The notes: a model not told the origin generated them from the letters alone. DNA of 64,000 nt from Gautieria morchelliformis (GCA_015179125.1 WHVA01000070.1:242374-306373); one strand, 5' to 3'. Shown: positions 33,156 through 44,155, numbered from the stretch's first letter. Program-made: numbers and translations.

Positions 33156-34023
33156 TCTATGAGTTAAACGCGGGGGGTGGGTGGTTGTGGGCCCGCTGAC
33201 CAATGCTTGGTCATTAGTTTGTCAGCGGAGCGCGCGAGCGGCGCAGCCGCGAGCCCTACGCCCTACCCGCGGTTCACGCCGGTCTGCCGGCTCCAGCGCT
33301 CGAGGCTGCGCAGCGTTCTGGTGGCTCAAGCGCTCAAAGCCGCGCTGCGCAGCCGCTTTTGCGCACTCCACCACCACCCTCCTCTCCTCTCTGCCCTCTA
33401 GATAGAATAAAATTGCGTGAGAGTGAATTAATAGATAGCCTATATAGTGTAGAACACAAAAGATCTCTTCCCAGGGAGATCTCTGCTGTGAACTATTGGG
33501 GTTGACCTCTTCAGTGGGGCAGCTTTTTCTCTGCTAAGGAGCCAGGTAATCATCCCAGGCTGCCTTAGAGGGAGCCACAATTGCATTGCAGTTCTCTTAG
33601 TGTTGACTTGCACTACTGGTTGCTGAAGAAGACATCTCCCCAGGACCAGGACCAGGACCAGGACCTTTTACTGGAATTATTCCAGTTGGATAGCCGAAGA
33701 AGACTTGGATATTTTCATCAAAAAAATTCCCCATCCCTTCCTTGGTACATATATTTGTCTGTGGTCTGGTGTGAGCCATCTGACATTTTTTTTTTTTTTT
33801 TAAATAGAAATTAATAAATTCCCTTGACTTTGCCTAACAAACAAACTCCCTGTCCCTTCCTTGGTATGTATGTATTTCTCTGTGGTCTGGTGTGAGCTGT
33901 CTGACTTTTATTTAATTAGAAATTAATAAATTCCCCTGACTTTGCCCAAGAAAAATTAACAACAGCAGCATCTGCTTGCAAATGTAAGTTGAAGTGGGGT
34001 AGCTTGATTGTTCCTCTAAGCTT

Positions 34024-36600
34024 ATGCCTACATTTCTCAGGGATCCTTCTACTCCAGAGAGAAATCATCAGCAGGAGCGTGAAAGGGCAAGGGAGGAGCA
34101 GGAGGGTCATATGACGTCGCCCACTGATCGGAGAGCACGTGCACTTGCTGCTGCTGCTGTCAGAGCTCAGGACCAGCCTCCCCCTCCACCACAGCCTTTT
34201 GCCATCCCTCGCCCTCCTCCTAGAAGCAATGTCGCTGATCCTTTTCAACAACCTGTGGCTGGGCCATCACGTCCTCCTATCCTTGCAGGGCCACCACGTC
34301 CTCCTATGCCTGCAGGGCCGTCACGTCCTCCGGATCCCAGTCCTGGACAGCAGGTGGCAGCCCTGCGTTCTCAGTTAGCAGCAATCCCAGCAGCACAGCC
34401 TGTGAGAAGATACAGGCAGGAGCCTATACAGCCACCTCCCAATCTTCCTGTGGTTGGTTCTGCAGGAATTGCACAGTTGCGTGCTCAGGCTGCTGAGCAG
34501 TCTGCTATATTGCAGCAATTGGGAAGAGGTAGACAGGCAGCTAATCCTTCTGTAGTAGGTTCTGCAGGAGTGGCAGCATTGCCGGCTCAGGCCAATGCAA
34601 TAAGACCAATGCCTCAGCTACTCCCTGCGCTTCTGCGGCCTCTTCAGCGACTCCCTGCACCTCCTCAGCCTCCTCAGCAACTCCCTGCACCTCCTCAGCC
34701 TCCTCAGCCACTCCCTGCACCTCCACAGCGTCTTCTGCCACTCCCTGCACCTCCTCAGCATCTTCTGCCACTCCCTGCACCTCCTCAGCCTCCTCAGCCA
34801 CTCCCTGCACCTCCACAGCGTCTTCTGCCACTCCCTGCACCTCCTCAGCATCTTCTGCCACTCCCTGCACCTCCTCAGCCTCCTCAGCCACTCCCTGCAC
34901 CTCCACAGCGTCTTCTGCCACTCCCTGCACCTCCTCAGCATCTTCTGCCACTCTCTGCACCTCCTCAGCCTCCTCAGCCACTCCCTGCACCTCGGCAGCG
35001 TCCTCAGCCACCTCCTCCTCCTATTCCACTTGGTCGCTCTAGAATAATTGAGGCAGATGTGCAGCGTCATGATTTGGGTCCCATGGTTGTTTCCTGCCCT
35101 GACTGTAAAGCATTGCACTGGATGGCAGAACGCCTGCAGAAATCCTCAAATGTGCGGCCCAGGTTTGGTGATTGCTGTATACAAGGAAAGGTGCAGCTTC
35201 CAGAGCTGCCAGTGCTCCCTCAGCCATTGAGACGGCTCTTAGAGGGCCAGGACCCTGAGGCCAAACAGTTTTGCCAGAACATCAGGCAGTACAATGCTGC
35301 ATTTGCATTCACTTCCTTGGGAGCCGACTTTGACCTAGATTTGCTTCGGGAGGGTCGTGGTCCATATGTCCTCAAGCTGCAGGGCGAACTGTATCATATT
35401 CATGGCTCTCTCATCCCTAACCCTGGGAGGCAGATACAGTATGCCCAACTTTATATATATGATCCAGCATTGGCTTTGGCACAGAGGAACACCCGTAACC
35501 CAGGTCTGTCTCCAACTATCATGGGAGACTTGCAGGAAATGCTCCTCTTATGCAATCCTCATGTTCCCATATATAGACAAGCGGCTGAGAGGCTCAGAGC
35601 TCAGGGACAGAATGGTGAGATCCGGGCTAGGCTCACATACAGGGAACACAGGGATCCTAGGAGGTATAATATCCCTACTGCGGATGAGATTGCGGTGGTT
35701 CTTCCTGGAGATGGCATCAACCCTGAACCTAGGGATGTTATTGTCCAGCTCAAAGGTGGACGCTTTCGAAGGGTATCGGATATGAATCCAAACTATGCCT
35801 CTCTTCACTATGTCTTGCTCTTTCCCAGGGGAGAGTTGGGGTGGCAACCTAGTATTCGCTATTGCCAATTACCAGGCGAGCGTGAGCGACATGGGCGTGT
35901 CACCCAAATTCAGTACCATTCCTATCGTCTCTTCCAGAGAACAGAAGAGCCTACAACACTCCTGCGTGCTGGCGAATTATTCCAGCAGTACATTGTAGAC
36001 TCTTGGGCCGCTGCAGAGCAAAGCAAGCTGTGGTGGGTCAGGACAAATCAACACACTCTCCGTGCTGAGATGTATAACCAGATGATGGATGCCTTTCATC
36101 GCAATGAAAATGACAGAGATCCAAACAACTTGGGCACAAGATCCATTCTGCCTGCCACATTTCAGGGGGGGACACGGGACATGCAGGAAAACCTGCAGAA
36201 CTCTCTGGCCATTTCAAGGAAGCATGGTGTGGCTGATCTCTTTATTACCATGACTGCCAATCCCAACTGGCAGGAGATATTGGATGCATTGTTGCCCAGA
36301 CAATCTCCTCAGGACAGGCCTGACCTGGTGTCGCGGGTGTTCCAGCTCAAAAAGAAATACCTCATTGACTTGATCGTCAAGGAAAAGATTTTTGGGGAAA
36401 CCGTCGCTCGCGTCCACGCCATTGAATTCCAGAAAAGGGGACTCCCACACATGCATATTCTTATCTGGTTTGAAAGAGATTCCAGGATCAGACATCCACA
36501 TGAGGTGGATTCAATGATTTCGGCAGAGTTCCCTGATCCAGAGACTCATCCTGTCCTCTACCGGTTGGTCTGTGAGCTGATGACACATGGTCCCTGTCAC
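34024..36600 (+). CDS. Helitron H2 Rep-helicase protein, N-terminal 859 codons
   Basis: One frame runs from MPTFLRDPSTPERNHQQERE to the break, then 26 foreign codons to a stop at 36681. In order: a Pro/Ala-rich region with a coding minisatellite (34650-35010), the Helitron N-terminal domain (IPTADEIAVVLPGDGINPEP, NYASLHYVLLFPRGELGW), NQHTLRAEMYNQMMDAFH, DLFITMTANPNWQEILDALL, and the HUH motif KRGLPHMHILIWFERD at about 36437-36480. The tyrosine region and the helicase are absent. It provides the unmutated reference for several H1 lesions. Confidence 0.85.
34650..35010 (+). repeat. In-frame coding minisatellite (30-bp subunits, 90-bp higher order)
   Basis: Subunits encoding LPAPPQPPQP, LPAPPQRLLP and LPAPPQHLLP alternate in fixed order, giving a 90-bp higher-order unit repeated about four times. 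The related region of H1 (28340-28440) has only three or four shorter units (LPAPPQL). The array stays in frame and forms a proline-rich linker between the N-terminal tail and the first conserved domain. Confidence 0.88.
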
Positions 36601-36601
36601 T

Positions 36602-37016
36602 GGAGGCATGGCAAAATTTCTCAAGTCAGGAAACCCCTTGAAAATTCTATGGAAATTCCATGTTTCTTGAGAGTTTCCTAGGATGGTAAATTTAGAGGAA
36701 ATTGTATAAAAATTGTAAAAATATGGTCCAGGAAATCGTGAGGAAACTGAGTCCAGAAACTGACAGTTCCACCATGATTTCCTGTTTAAAGAAATCATGA
36801 GTAAATTCTAAATTTCCTCAGAGTTTTTTGGTACAGGAAAATATTAGGAAATTCTGCAAATCTTGGCAGGAAATCTTGTGAAAATTTTATATTTCTCTAT
36901 GATTTCCTGACTCTGGAAATTATAGTAAATATTCAGTTTCTAGGAGGAGGAAATTCACAATATCTCAAAGATTTCCTGAGGATTTCCTGGGTTGGGGAAT
37001 TGTCTAGAAATTGGAA
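36602..37016. repeat. AT-rich block of dispersed GGAAATC / GATTTCC words
   Basis: The words aggaaatc, ggaaatt and their complements gatttcct or atttcct occur about 15 times in roughly 415 bp, in both orientations and without fixed spacing. No coding frame, LTR end or terminal repeat is seen. It lies exactly between the broken end of H2 and the foldback element. Confidence 0.7.
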
Positions 37017-37022
37017 TAGTGT

Positions 37023-38062
37023 GTTGACCATGCGCTGGATGGTGCGCTGGTACCGGCGCTGCCAGCGCACGCAGTCGCTGGTACCCGGCGCTTATGGCGG
37101 TCGGTTTGCACAAATATTATCCCGCGCCCATGCCAAAGGGAAAAACTCCCGTTCACGTGGCATTGCATTTTGCACGCACGCGCAATTCACCGCAAAGTGT
37201 TGCTGGTGCTTTCTGGCACAGTCACGTGACCTGGTCTCGTCTTAAATCATGGTTTGCTAGCCTTTGAAGGCATGGAATTTTATTTTTTTTTGGCTAGTAT
37301 GATGGATGGGTTCTGATCATCATTATTTTCAACATTCGAGTCGTCGATCGGTTGTAACTGCGCAGGATGAGTCACCCTTTCCCAGGCTGAGGTGCAGTGA
37401 ACTGTGGAGGTCATGTGATGCATCTACAACCACCCATGTTGTGTAAGTATTTCCCATGTTGAGTTTGTTCGGACATCAATTTGGCTTTCAATGTAACTCA
37501 GCGTGGGAAATACTTACACAACATGGGTGGTTGTAGACGCATCACATGACCTCCGCAGTTACAACCGATCGATGACACGAATGTTGAAAATAATGATGAT
37601 CAGAATCTTATGTAGGGCCAGAAAATCTACCTAGAATCATTTATAAGGGTCCCATCCATCATACTAACCAAAAAAAAAAAAAATTCCTTGCCTTCAAAGA
37701 CTAGAAAATCATGATGTAAGACGAGGTCAGGTCATGTGACTGTGCCAGAAAGCACCAGCGCGCACGGGAACACTTTACGGTGAATTGCGCGTGCGCGCAA
37801 AATGCAATGCCACGCGAATGGGAATTTTTCCCTTTGGCGCAGAGTCGGGATAATATTTGTGCACACCGACCGCCATAGGTGCTGTCAGCGCAGCGTGCGC
37901 TGGTGCACGTCACTGTCAGTGCAGGGGTGTGCTGGTACCCGGCGCTGTCAGCGCATGCGTGCGCCGGTGCACATCGCAGTCAGCGCACTCTTGCGCTGGT
38001 GCACATCACTGTCAGCGCAGGCTTGCGCTGGTACCGGCGCTGTCACACTGTGGGTAGTCAAC
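37023..38062. mobile_element. Foldback-type element with long inverted arms
   Basis: The left arm (37023 to about 37457) and right arm (about 37504 to 38062) are inverted copies, e.g. atgttgtgtaagtatttccc with its complement at 37505-37524, and the gcacagtcacgtgac / gtcatgtgactgtgcc regions near 37215 and 37735. Each arm has one private insertion of about 45 bp (left near 37358-37402, right near 37610-37652). The outer parts are GC-rich gcgctggtaccggcgc repeats. Terminal phrases gttgac and gtcaac mirror each other. No transposase is present. A target duplication was not found. Confidence 0.8.
37882..38039 (+). repeat. Subterminal 31-32 bp tandem repeats of the foldback element
   Basis: Five units begin ctgtcagcgc or close variants at 37882, 37913, 37945, 37977 and 38009, with a partial sixth at 38040. 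Each contains tgcgctggt and either gcacatca or acccggcg. Related but fewer units are on the left arm (37030-37095). Such arrays are typical binding-site clusters of foldback transposons. Confidence 0.85.
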
Positions 38063-38063
38063 C

Positions 38064-38398
38064 CAATGAATCATATTGGGTGGACCCACTGAGGATTCAG
38101 TATATAAACTATTATAGCTAGTGTAAATACCAATAGGACCCGTTGAAAATTCAATGAATCAATTTCAGTGGAACAAGTTTCGTTTCAATGAGTTGGTTTC
38201 AGGGGTTGACTCATGGGTATTCAGGGATCCTACAATGGAAGACCAATGGATTGACCCAGGCATTTCGAGTCTACTACCACTGGGTTCCCATGAGATAGTC
38301 ACTTACGATCCCGTGGTTCTATTACCACAGTTCAGAGATGCAGCAACTGAATGCCTCATTATTTCAAGTCATAAATCAATATATACAACGGAAAGTAT
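38064..38398. other. No recognisable gene; one 85-codon frame
   Basis: A short plus-strand frame (38154-38411, MNQFQWNKFRFNELVSGVDS) has no recognisable motif. Words ttgac and gtcaac with ccca recur. Nothing else is seen. Confidence 0.3.
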
Positions 38399-38575
38399 GG
38401 ATGAAACATAAGGTGAAAATCACTGAAATACCGCTTTCCAATCTGTGAAACACATACCAGGGTGCTTCAGTGGAGCGGCAGAATAGCGATGAAACCTAAG
38501 GTAAAAATCACTGAAAAACTGTGATTGAATCCATGAACCACATACCAGGCTGCTTCAGTACCGCGACAGTGCGCC
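38399..38575. repeat. Two-copy tandem repeat, about 88 bp
   Basis: Both units begin gatgaaac-taaggt-aaaatcactgaaa and end cacataccagg-tgcttcagt followed by a gcgacag-like phrase. The copies have diverged in the middle. Confidence 0.7.
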
Positions 38576-38767
38576 GGGAGCTGAAAGGAGGCAAAGGCGG
38601 CAGTCACCAGTGACCTGCTGCCTAAGTCAGTGAACATGACGTGACATCAATCAACACTCACCTGGATCGGCCAGCTACTCGGGGCCTCTAGGACGGGTGA
38701 GCGTGTGCTAAAGAGCGTGGAAGACTGCAAGCAGACGTCTGGGAATGGTGTGCATCTGTGCTTAGGC

Positions 38768-39617
38768 ACACCATCAAACACGATCAACCCCCCCTACCCG
38801 GTATGATGGTTCGTCACTGCTCCCATCAGCTTCTCGATCCAACCCCTTTGGGTGTTCATATGGCCAGGATGTGTTCGCGGGATGTCCCGTCCACAGGCCA
38901 TGTGGGATCAACCCAGTAGACAAAGAGTCCGTGCAGGGTGGCATGTATGCAGGTCCCAAGACATGGTTTTGTACATAAGTGCCTTCGCCACCTTTACTCT
39001 CCGTCGTTTCATGTTCGCACTCCTCCCTCAATTTATTGTATGTTTATTTCATCTATTGTGTATCATGGCTGCGCACCCCTATCCAACCCTGACTCACAAC
39101 GGCCTCTTTCCTATTCGCTGATACCTTACGAGCATTTGATATAAGTAGTTTACATTCGCATGTATATTCCTCAGTTCAATTACCATATGTCCATCTTGTG
39201 CAAACTTGACCTCACTGTGATCATCATCTTGAGCCTTCTCCTGTAGATTTCTATCTTCAACCAGAAGAGGACTTAGGCATCACTGGTGAGTTCTCATACT
39301 TCATCTTTGTTACCTTAGCCTTCGAACTATTTTCTGTGCTGTCGGTGAAGGGCTCCGAAGGAGCACCTTTGCCAGCAAAGGGATTGTCGCTACTTAAACA
39401 GCCCTTCCGTGACACCTTGCACATTACATTGTCAAGTGCCACGGGCCATTTCACTACAACTGTAGATAGGGCGATCTCCGTTCGGGCAACCCTCGTATCT
39501 TGTGAACATTTGTTGGTTCACCTATTCGCCAAACAGCATTCTTATTCGCACAAGTTATTCGGGCATTCGCTGTGTTCACTAATACACAATATTAACGCCT
39601 AAAAACCAATCTTGACA
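38768..39617 (+). repeat. LTR family B, copy B3, 5' truncated
   Basis: Collinear with copy B2 from ccatcaaacacgatcaac and with the reverse complement of B4, it ends CCAATCTTGACA at 39617. The TGTCATGAC start is missing. It sits directly against the duplicated Rho/FunK1 sequence (gcgagataagaag), which in the other copy (58518 on) continues leftward into Rho coding sequence. This LTR or a linked deletion therefore removed the rest of that Rho gene. Confidence 0.75.
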
Positions 39618-39684
39618 GCGAGATAAGAAGACATATCTAAGGTCATAACAAATATTGATCACTGCGTGCGAGGACGGTCAGCTC

Positions 39685-39745
39685 AGGCCACACACCTTGC
39701 CAACGGCCCCACCACCAACCGCGACACCTACACAGGAGAATTCAA
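39685..39745 (-). pseudogene. Rho-family GTPase, exon 1 scrap (copy 1)
   Basis: The minus strand encodes GVAVGGGAVGKVC, matching the P-loop start of Rho GTPases (consensus GDGAVGKTC) with Asp to Gly and Thr to Val/Cys changes. The surrounding sequence is duplicated at 58520-58700. The rest of the gene is lost at LTR B3. Recognition depends on copy 2, where downstream Rho motifs are clear. Confidence 0.55.
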
Positions 39746-40349
39746 CGCATGGACCATCCCCAAGGAAATGGAACACGCACAATTTATGTTCCGCATTTGC
39801 TGCTAGTACTACAGAGGGGAAAGTACTGTCATGAGGAAGGTCTACAAATGGGAGGTCTAACCTGATCGATATCGACAACCTTATTTACAAATGGCCCATT
39901 TAGTACAATGAAAATATTAGGCACGTCATTCGGTTGAGCTAATATTTGGATTGGTAATTCCGAGTTCTTTCAATTCTTTTGGACCACAAGGCACGAGATC
40001 AAATCTATTCCCGGAGTTCAAATCTTCCAGATTCAGTCATACATTCACACGTGTATATCCGCTCAACTGCCCTCACCGTAGTTTTTGGTATGTTGCTAGT
40101 AACAGACAGTCCATATATTTACATGTATGTCCATGGTCATCACACCTTGCCGGGCACGGGAAAGGTCAGAGGGCTGCAGCCTCATATACGATGGAGGTCT
40201 TGTTATTAGACCCAGAGATGCTGCACTATTTAATTGTCGTGATTGGTAGACATATATTACTTGATTTGCAACGAGGTGACCTCTCCTCATTGCTAAAACA
40301 CGCTATTGCCTTATCTAGATACATGATGTCATGGCCCGAATATCCTGGC

Positions 40350-43300
40350 CTAAAGGGGGTGAATCGGGAAACTAGGTTTTGACTCTCCGGTGAACCATAG
40401 TTTCTGAATGTCCGTGGAAGCCCGTACATCCTGAATTATTTTGCAGATAGTGTCGTCAGCTACAATTGAGGGTGGAATTTCATATGACCCCATGCCATGA
40501 GCTTCATCGGTCAGCATGCCAGCCGCAGTGGAGAGAGCACCATCGTCTGATATAGGTCAATGACATAATGTAAAGTGAACATACACAGGCGAACATCACC
40601 ATGGTGTCCCCGAGACTGCTGGTGTTCTCTGCCCATGCGCTCTGCAGGCAGAGCTTCACTGCTGTCTTCTGTCTGCAGGTTTTTCTGCGAGAGGAAATGC
40701 ATGGAGGGCCCCAGAGTAGCGGAGCATTGTGTCCCCAACAGGCTTGAGTAAACAGGCAGTGGGGCCAATTCAAGTTCTATGTAATCTGCCATTTTGGTAA
40801 GTCGGCTGATCTCCCAGAAGAGCAATCGCTGTAGGAAGTTGTGGGCATGAAACTGATGCTCGGGAGGCACCTGTATGCCATACCAGGGGAACGAAAAGTA
40901 GTGCCAAAGCTCGTGAAGTGTCGCAGAAAATTCTGATAGTTTTTCCGGAAGCATCTCTTCCCACTCCTCCCCCATAAAACTCTCAAAGTAAGCTTTACGA
41001 GTACTGATGCGTTTCCCAATCTTGTGTGCCAGGATGGCATCAAATGTCTCCGAACGCACTTCTATGTTTTTGTAGCTGTCTGAACCTTTTGGGTTGGCAC
41101 AGACCATGAAGAACACAATGACCCAGAAAATGGATTCGGCATCGTGGATCGCTTGGTGTGAAACATGCTTGTTCTTCAAATGTTTGTACGTGGCCAATTG
41201 TTGGAAAAACTGTTTATCAGAACTGTTTCTGTCAGTCTGGCGATGTGGAATTATGGCCTTGTTGAGATCTTGCACATATTGATAAAAAATATTTTGAACT
41301 GGTGCAAGGGAAGGGTGGGCGAGAACGTCTGCAATGAAAGCTGACGTGCCCTGTCCCAAGAAGTTAACCAAGTGCTACACCATAAACATTACACGCTTAC
41401 AGTGATCCCGCGATTTTCATCCTTACATTGGACGTAAGACGATAATCAGATTACTTGTAATGCTGACTTACTGGTTTTTTCCCCGTCTCATGAATTATCA
41501 TGGCATTGTCGAACTCCATAAGAAGCACTTGCACTTTCGGCACCCTAGGATATGGCATGAGGTTATGCGGGGAAACAATCAAAATATATAACTCACGGTT
41601 TGTTTAAGATCCTGTCAATGAATGGAATGTTAAGGTCATTTTCATTGGGTCCCTCGAAATGTTTATGGTTGATAAGGATGTTTGCCCAACTTAGGTCACA
41701 ATGCAATATGCCCTTCTTTTCCACAAGGGTGCGATGAACTAAGGTTGGTTAGTGTCGGTATGGACAATAGAGCTACACACAAACCTTCAGTGAGATCATA
41801 CATGGCTTTCAAGAATTGCAACACATTCTCACCATTTCTTGAGGGGCTTTGGGGCAGTCCTCGACTGACAGAATATCACTGGGGTTCATAGCGATCGAGA
41901 GTGGCCGAGCATCCTGCAAGTTAAAACGTTCCACTATCTTCTGGACATACGTGCTTTGGCTGAAGGTGATTGTTCTTCGGTTTCGGTCTCTGACGACTTC
42001 GAGACCTAATAGCCAGTTCAGATCACCTAGGTCCTTGATTTTGTAGTGCATGCTCAATTGCTCTTTGAACCTGCTGATGCCACGCTTCGAGTTCCCAACG
42101 ATAGTGATGTCGTCTACATCGACCGCAAGCACGGTGGCGTCCTGGTCGTATCGGTAGAATACTGCATGCTCGACTTGACATCTTGTGAAACCCATAGATG
42201 TCAAGGTACTCTTCAAGTCATCATACCATTCGCAACCTGATTGTTTCAAGCCGTAGATTTCCCTCTTGAGGTGGAGCACTGCATGCTCCCTACCTGGTAT
42301 CTTGAAGCCTTTCGGTTGGCGCATGTATATCTCCTCCTTGAGCTTTACTCAAACTCTCCCCTGTTGTTGTTAAAGGTACCATGCATGCTTCTCGATGGCG
42401 ATCCAGTGAATGATTTCTCGGCAAGGGGAATGGCTGTTCTGACACATCCTTCAAAATCCTTGGGACTCCTGGTAAATAGCCGTCTTCATGGATTTTTTGA
42501 AGTATTTCCTCTTCGTGGAAGCGGCGTGTGAGACCACGACAATAAACTTTCAACACAATAACTCGTGCAAATCTGGTGCTCTTGGTGGCTATAGCTCCCA
42601 GCCCAACATACACCTGTTGTGAAAAACTCAAGCCATGGAAGTGGTCGAAGACGGAATATTCTGTGGTTTCATTATCACCTCGGATGGTGTATTTGAATGA
42701 TGGCTTCAGGGCAGTGGCGGAGGCCTTTGTCTTAGGCTCATCCAAGGATCTCTGAATGGGCTTCAAATTTGTGAATTCGCACGGCTGTGTTTCAGCTCGA
42801 GATTCAGGGTAGTACACAGCATAAACATAGCGAACCAGTGCATCATGGTCGTCATAGGAGTGATACGACGAGACCGCCATACTGTCCGGAAGACACTGTA
42901 GGGTGAGAAATCCAGTTTTGTATGCCATTATAGCCGTATAGATAAAGCGATTGGGTTGATAGCGGTCTGTACACCAAACGTAGCCTAGCAACCGCACAAG
43001 GTCATCTGTGTTCCCATCATCAGGCATCTCAGCTAACTTTATTTGGCCGACAGGCAGGAGCTGGGACCAGTGCAAGGACGATAGCCGGTCTGGGAGGACA
43101 TCCTTTTCCAGATAGTTTGTAACTTCTTCGGCGGTTGCCTCTACACCTACAATGTCTGGCACCTCTCCATTGTCGGTGTCTTGGACAGAACTTGCTCGAA
43201 TTATAAACATTAGGAGCGAATTCTTATCAGTGAGAGCAGAGGTGAATGGCTTCTTGACATACATGTGGTGGACAAAGCAACTTATCTCGGTAAGCAGCTT

Positions 43301-43546
43301 GGTGACAGGCTTGTAGAGCTTCTTTTCCGGTTTATTGACCTCCATGATGGTTTTTACATATGAGGAACATCTTTGAGAGGTTACAGTGTCCAACTTCAAA
43401 CTTGTCGACTGCTGTGCCACTATCAGGTCTTCATTGACTACATTGAAAGCCATGGAAGTTATAGCTGTTATAATATGTTGGTGGAGAGCATTGGCCTTGC
43501 TTGATAGTTTATGAGTTCCAGCGTTAAGTGGTGTTTGAGTAGACAT
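40350..43546 (-). pseudogene. FunK1-type fungal protein kinase, copy 1
   Basis: The minus-strand start is MSTQTPLNAG at 43546. The N-terminal region (43546-42345) contains YKPVTKLLTEISCFV and YVWCTDRYQPNRFIYTAIMA, then a kinase N-lobe with VYVGLGAIA and ARVIVLKVYC. A Copia fragment (41825-42339) interrupts the gene. Beyond it come GILHCDLSWANI near 41690 (HRD has become HCD by CGT to TGT) and VLLMEFDNAM near 41505 (DFD has become EFD). An intact C-lobe frame 41371-40511 follows, then a spliced last exon ending near 40350. The family (Pkinase_fungal) is expanded in Agaricomycetes with little-known roles. Both catalytic Asp contexts are altered, so activity is doubtful even without the insertion. 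Confidence 0.82.
41825..42339 (-). mobile_element. Copia reverse transcriptase fragment inserted in FunK1 copy 1
   Basis: A 171-codon open frame (42324-41809) encodes PGREHAVLHLKREIYGLKQS, VLAVDVDDITIVGNSKRG, YKIKDLGDLNWLLGLEVV and ITFSQSTYVQKIVERFNL, the middle of a Copia RVT_2 domain (YVDD core appears as DVDD). Comparison with FunK1 copy 2 defines the junctions: ttcaagaattgcaa on the left and tactcaaactctccc on the right, with about 13 bp of kinase sequence missing. There is no LTR and no target duplication, so this is not a normal insertion. Confidence 0.8.
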
Positions 43547-43560
43547 GCGTGTCGTCTGAG

Positions 43561-43990
43561 AAGTAAGGAGGAAATGGTGAATCCGACATCACGCAAGTGT
43601 CACTCATGTCACTTGATATCGTGAAAAAGGGTACTTAGGCGGCCTTGTACTACAGGCGAATTAGTCCAGCATGCAGTTGACAACCCTTTGTACAAGGCGG
43701 AAAGGCTTCAATTGTTGTACTAATACTTAGTATCATTGCCTTACTCTACAGGATGAATTTTCCTCATCTGCATAAAGGCAGGCGCTTCCGGCAGAGCCGT
43801 TGTCACGGTGCCTGGTACATAACACTAGAGGCCGGTGTTGCCAGCAGCCCCTTGTCGATACCGTTAAAAGAGTACTAGGATTAAAAAAAAACAGTTATCA
43901 TTAAAATTCTTAGGTACGGTGACGTCGACAATAAGCAGTATTGTGATTGATGATGGTAAACAATTGAGATACAGAGGGGAGCATAGTATA
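43561..43990. other. No recognisable gene upstream of FunK1 copy 1
   Basis: Soon after the shared start region (acatgcgtgtcgtctg) the sequence diverges from the upstream regions of the other FunK1 copies. A phrase around ttgacaaccctttgtacaagg is followed by unremarkable sequence to the minisatellite. Confidence 0.35.
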
Positions 43991-44145
43991 AACGTACAGG
44001 ATAATAGACGATGATACGGTACAGGATAAGAGATCACGATATGTTACAGGATAAGAGACCTCGACATGGGACAGGATAAGAGATGATGATATGGTACAGG
44101 ATAAAAGATCACAATACGGTACAGGATAAGACATCACGTTTTCAT
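43991..44145 (+). repeat. 25-bp minisatellite, six units
   Basis: The word acaggata recurs exactly every 25 bp, starting at 43996, 44021, 44046, 44071, 44096 and 44121. Units follow the pattern ggtacaggataagagatcac plus gatac with a few substitutions. It lies just downstream (3' side) of the four-exon gene at 44156-45338. Confidence 0.9.
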
Positions 44146-44155
44146 AGAGCGACGT

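Larger units (their letters stand above)
33156..36600 (+). mobile_element. Helitron H2, 3' truncated
   Basis: It starts TCTATGAG directly after the CTAG of H1 and shows the same 5' region (ctagatagaataaaattgcg at about 33400 and 27040). Its protein frame is intact up to the Rep domain, then homology to H1 breaks at about 36597 (ggtccctgt) and the GGAAATC-rich block follows. The helicase and the 3' end are missing. The two 5' halves are close relatives. Confidence 0.85.

Noticed and set aside
34541-35118. Minus-strand Glu/Val/Ala-rich and Arg/Trp-rich frames of 150-166 codons
   Set aside because: They are mirror readings of the proline minisatellite in Helitron H2, open only because the repeat lacks stops in those phases.
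37672-37684. A/T homopolymers in the foldback element (and at 37270) as retroposon tails
   Set aside because: They pair with each other across the inverted arms, so they are part of the element.
43991-44145. CRISPR-like appearance of the 25-bp periodic array
   Set aside because: There are no unique spacers; it is a plain tandem minisatellite in a eukaryotic genome.
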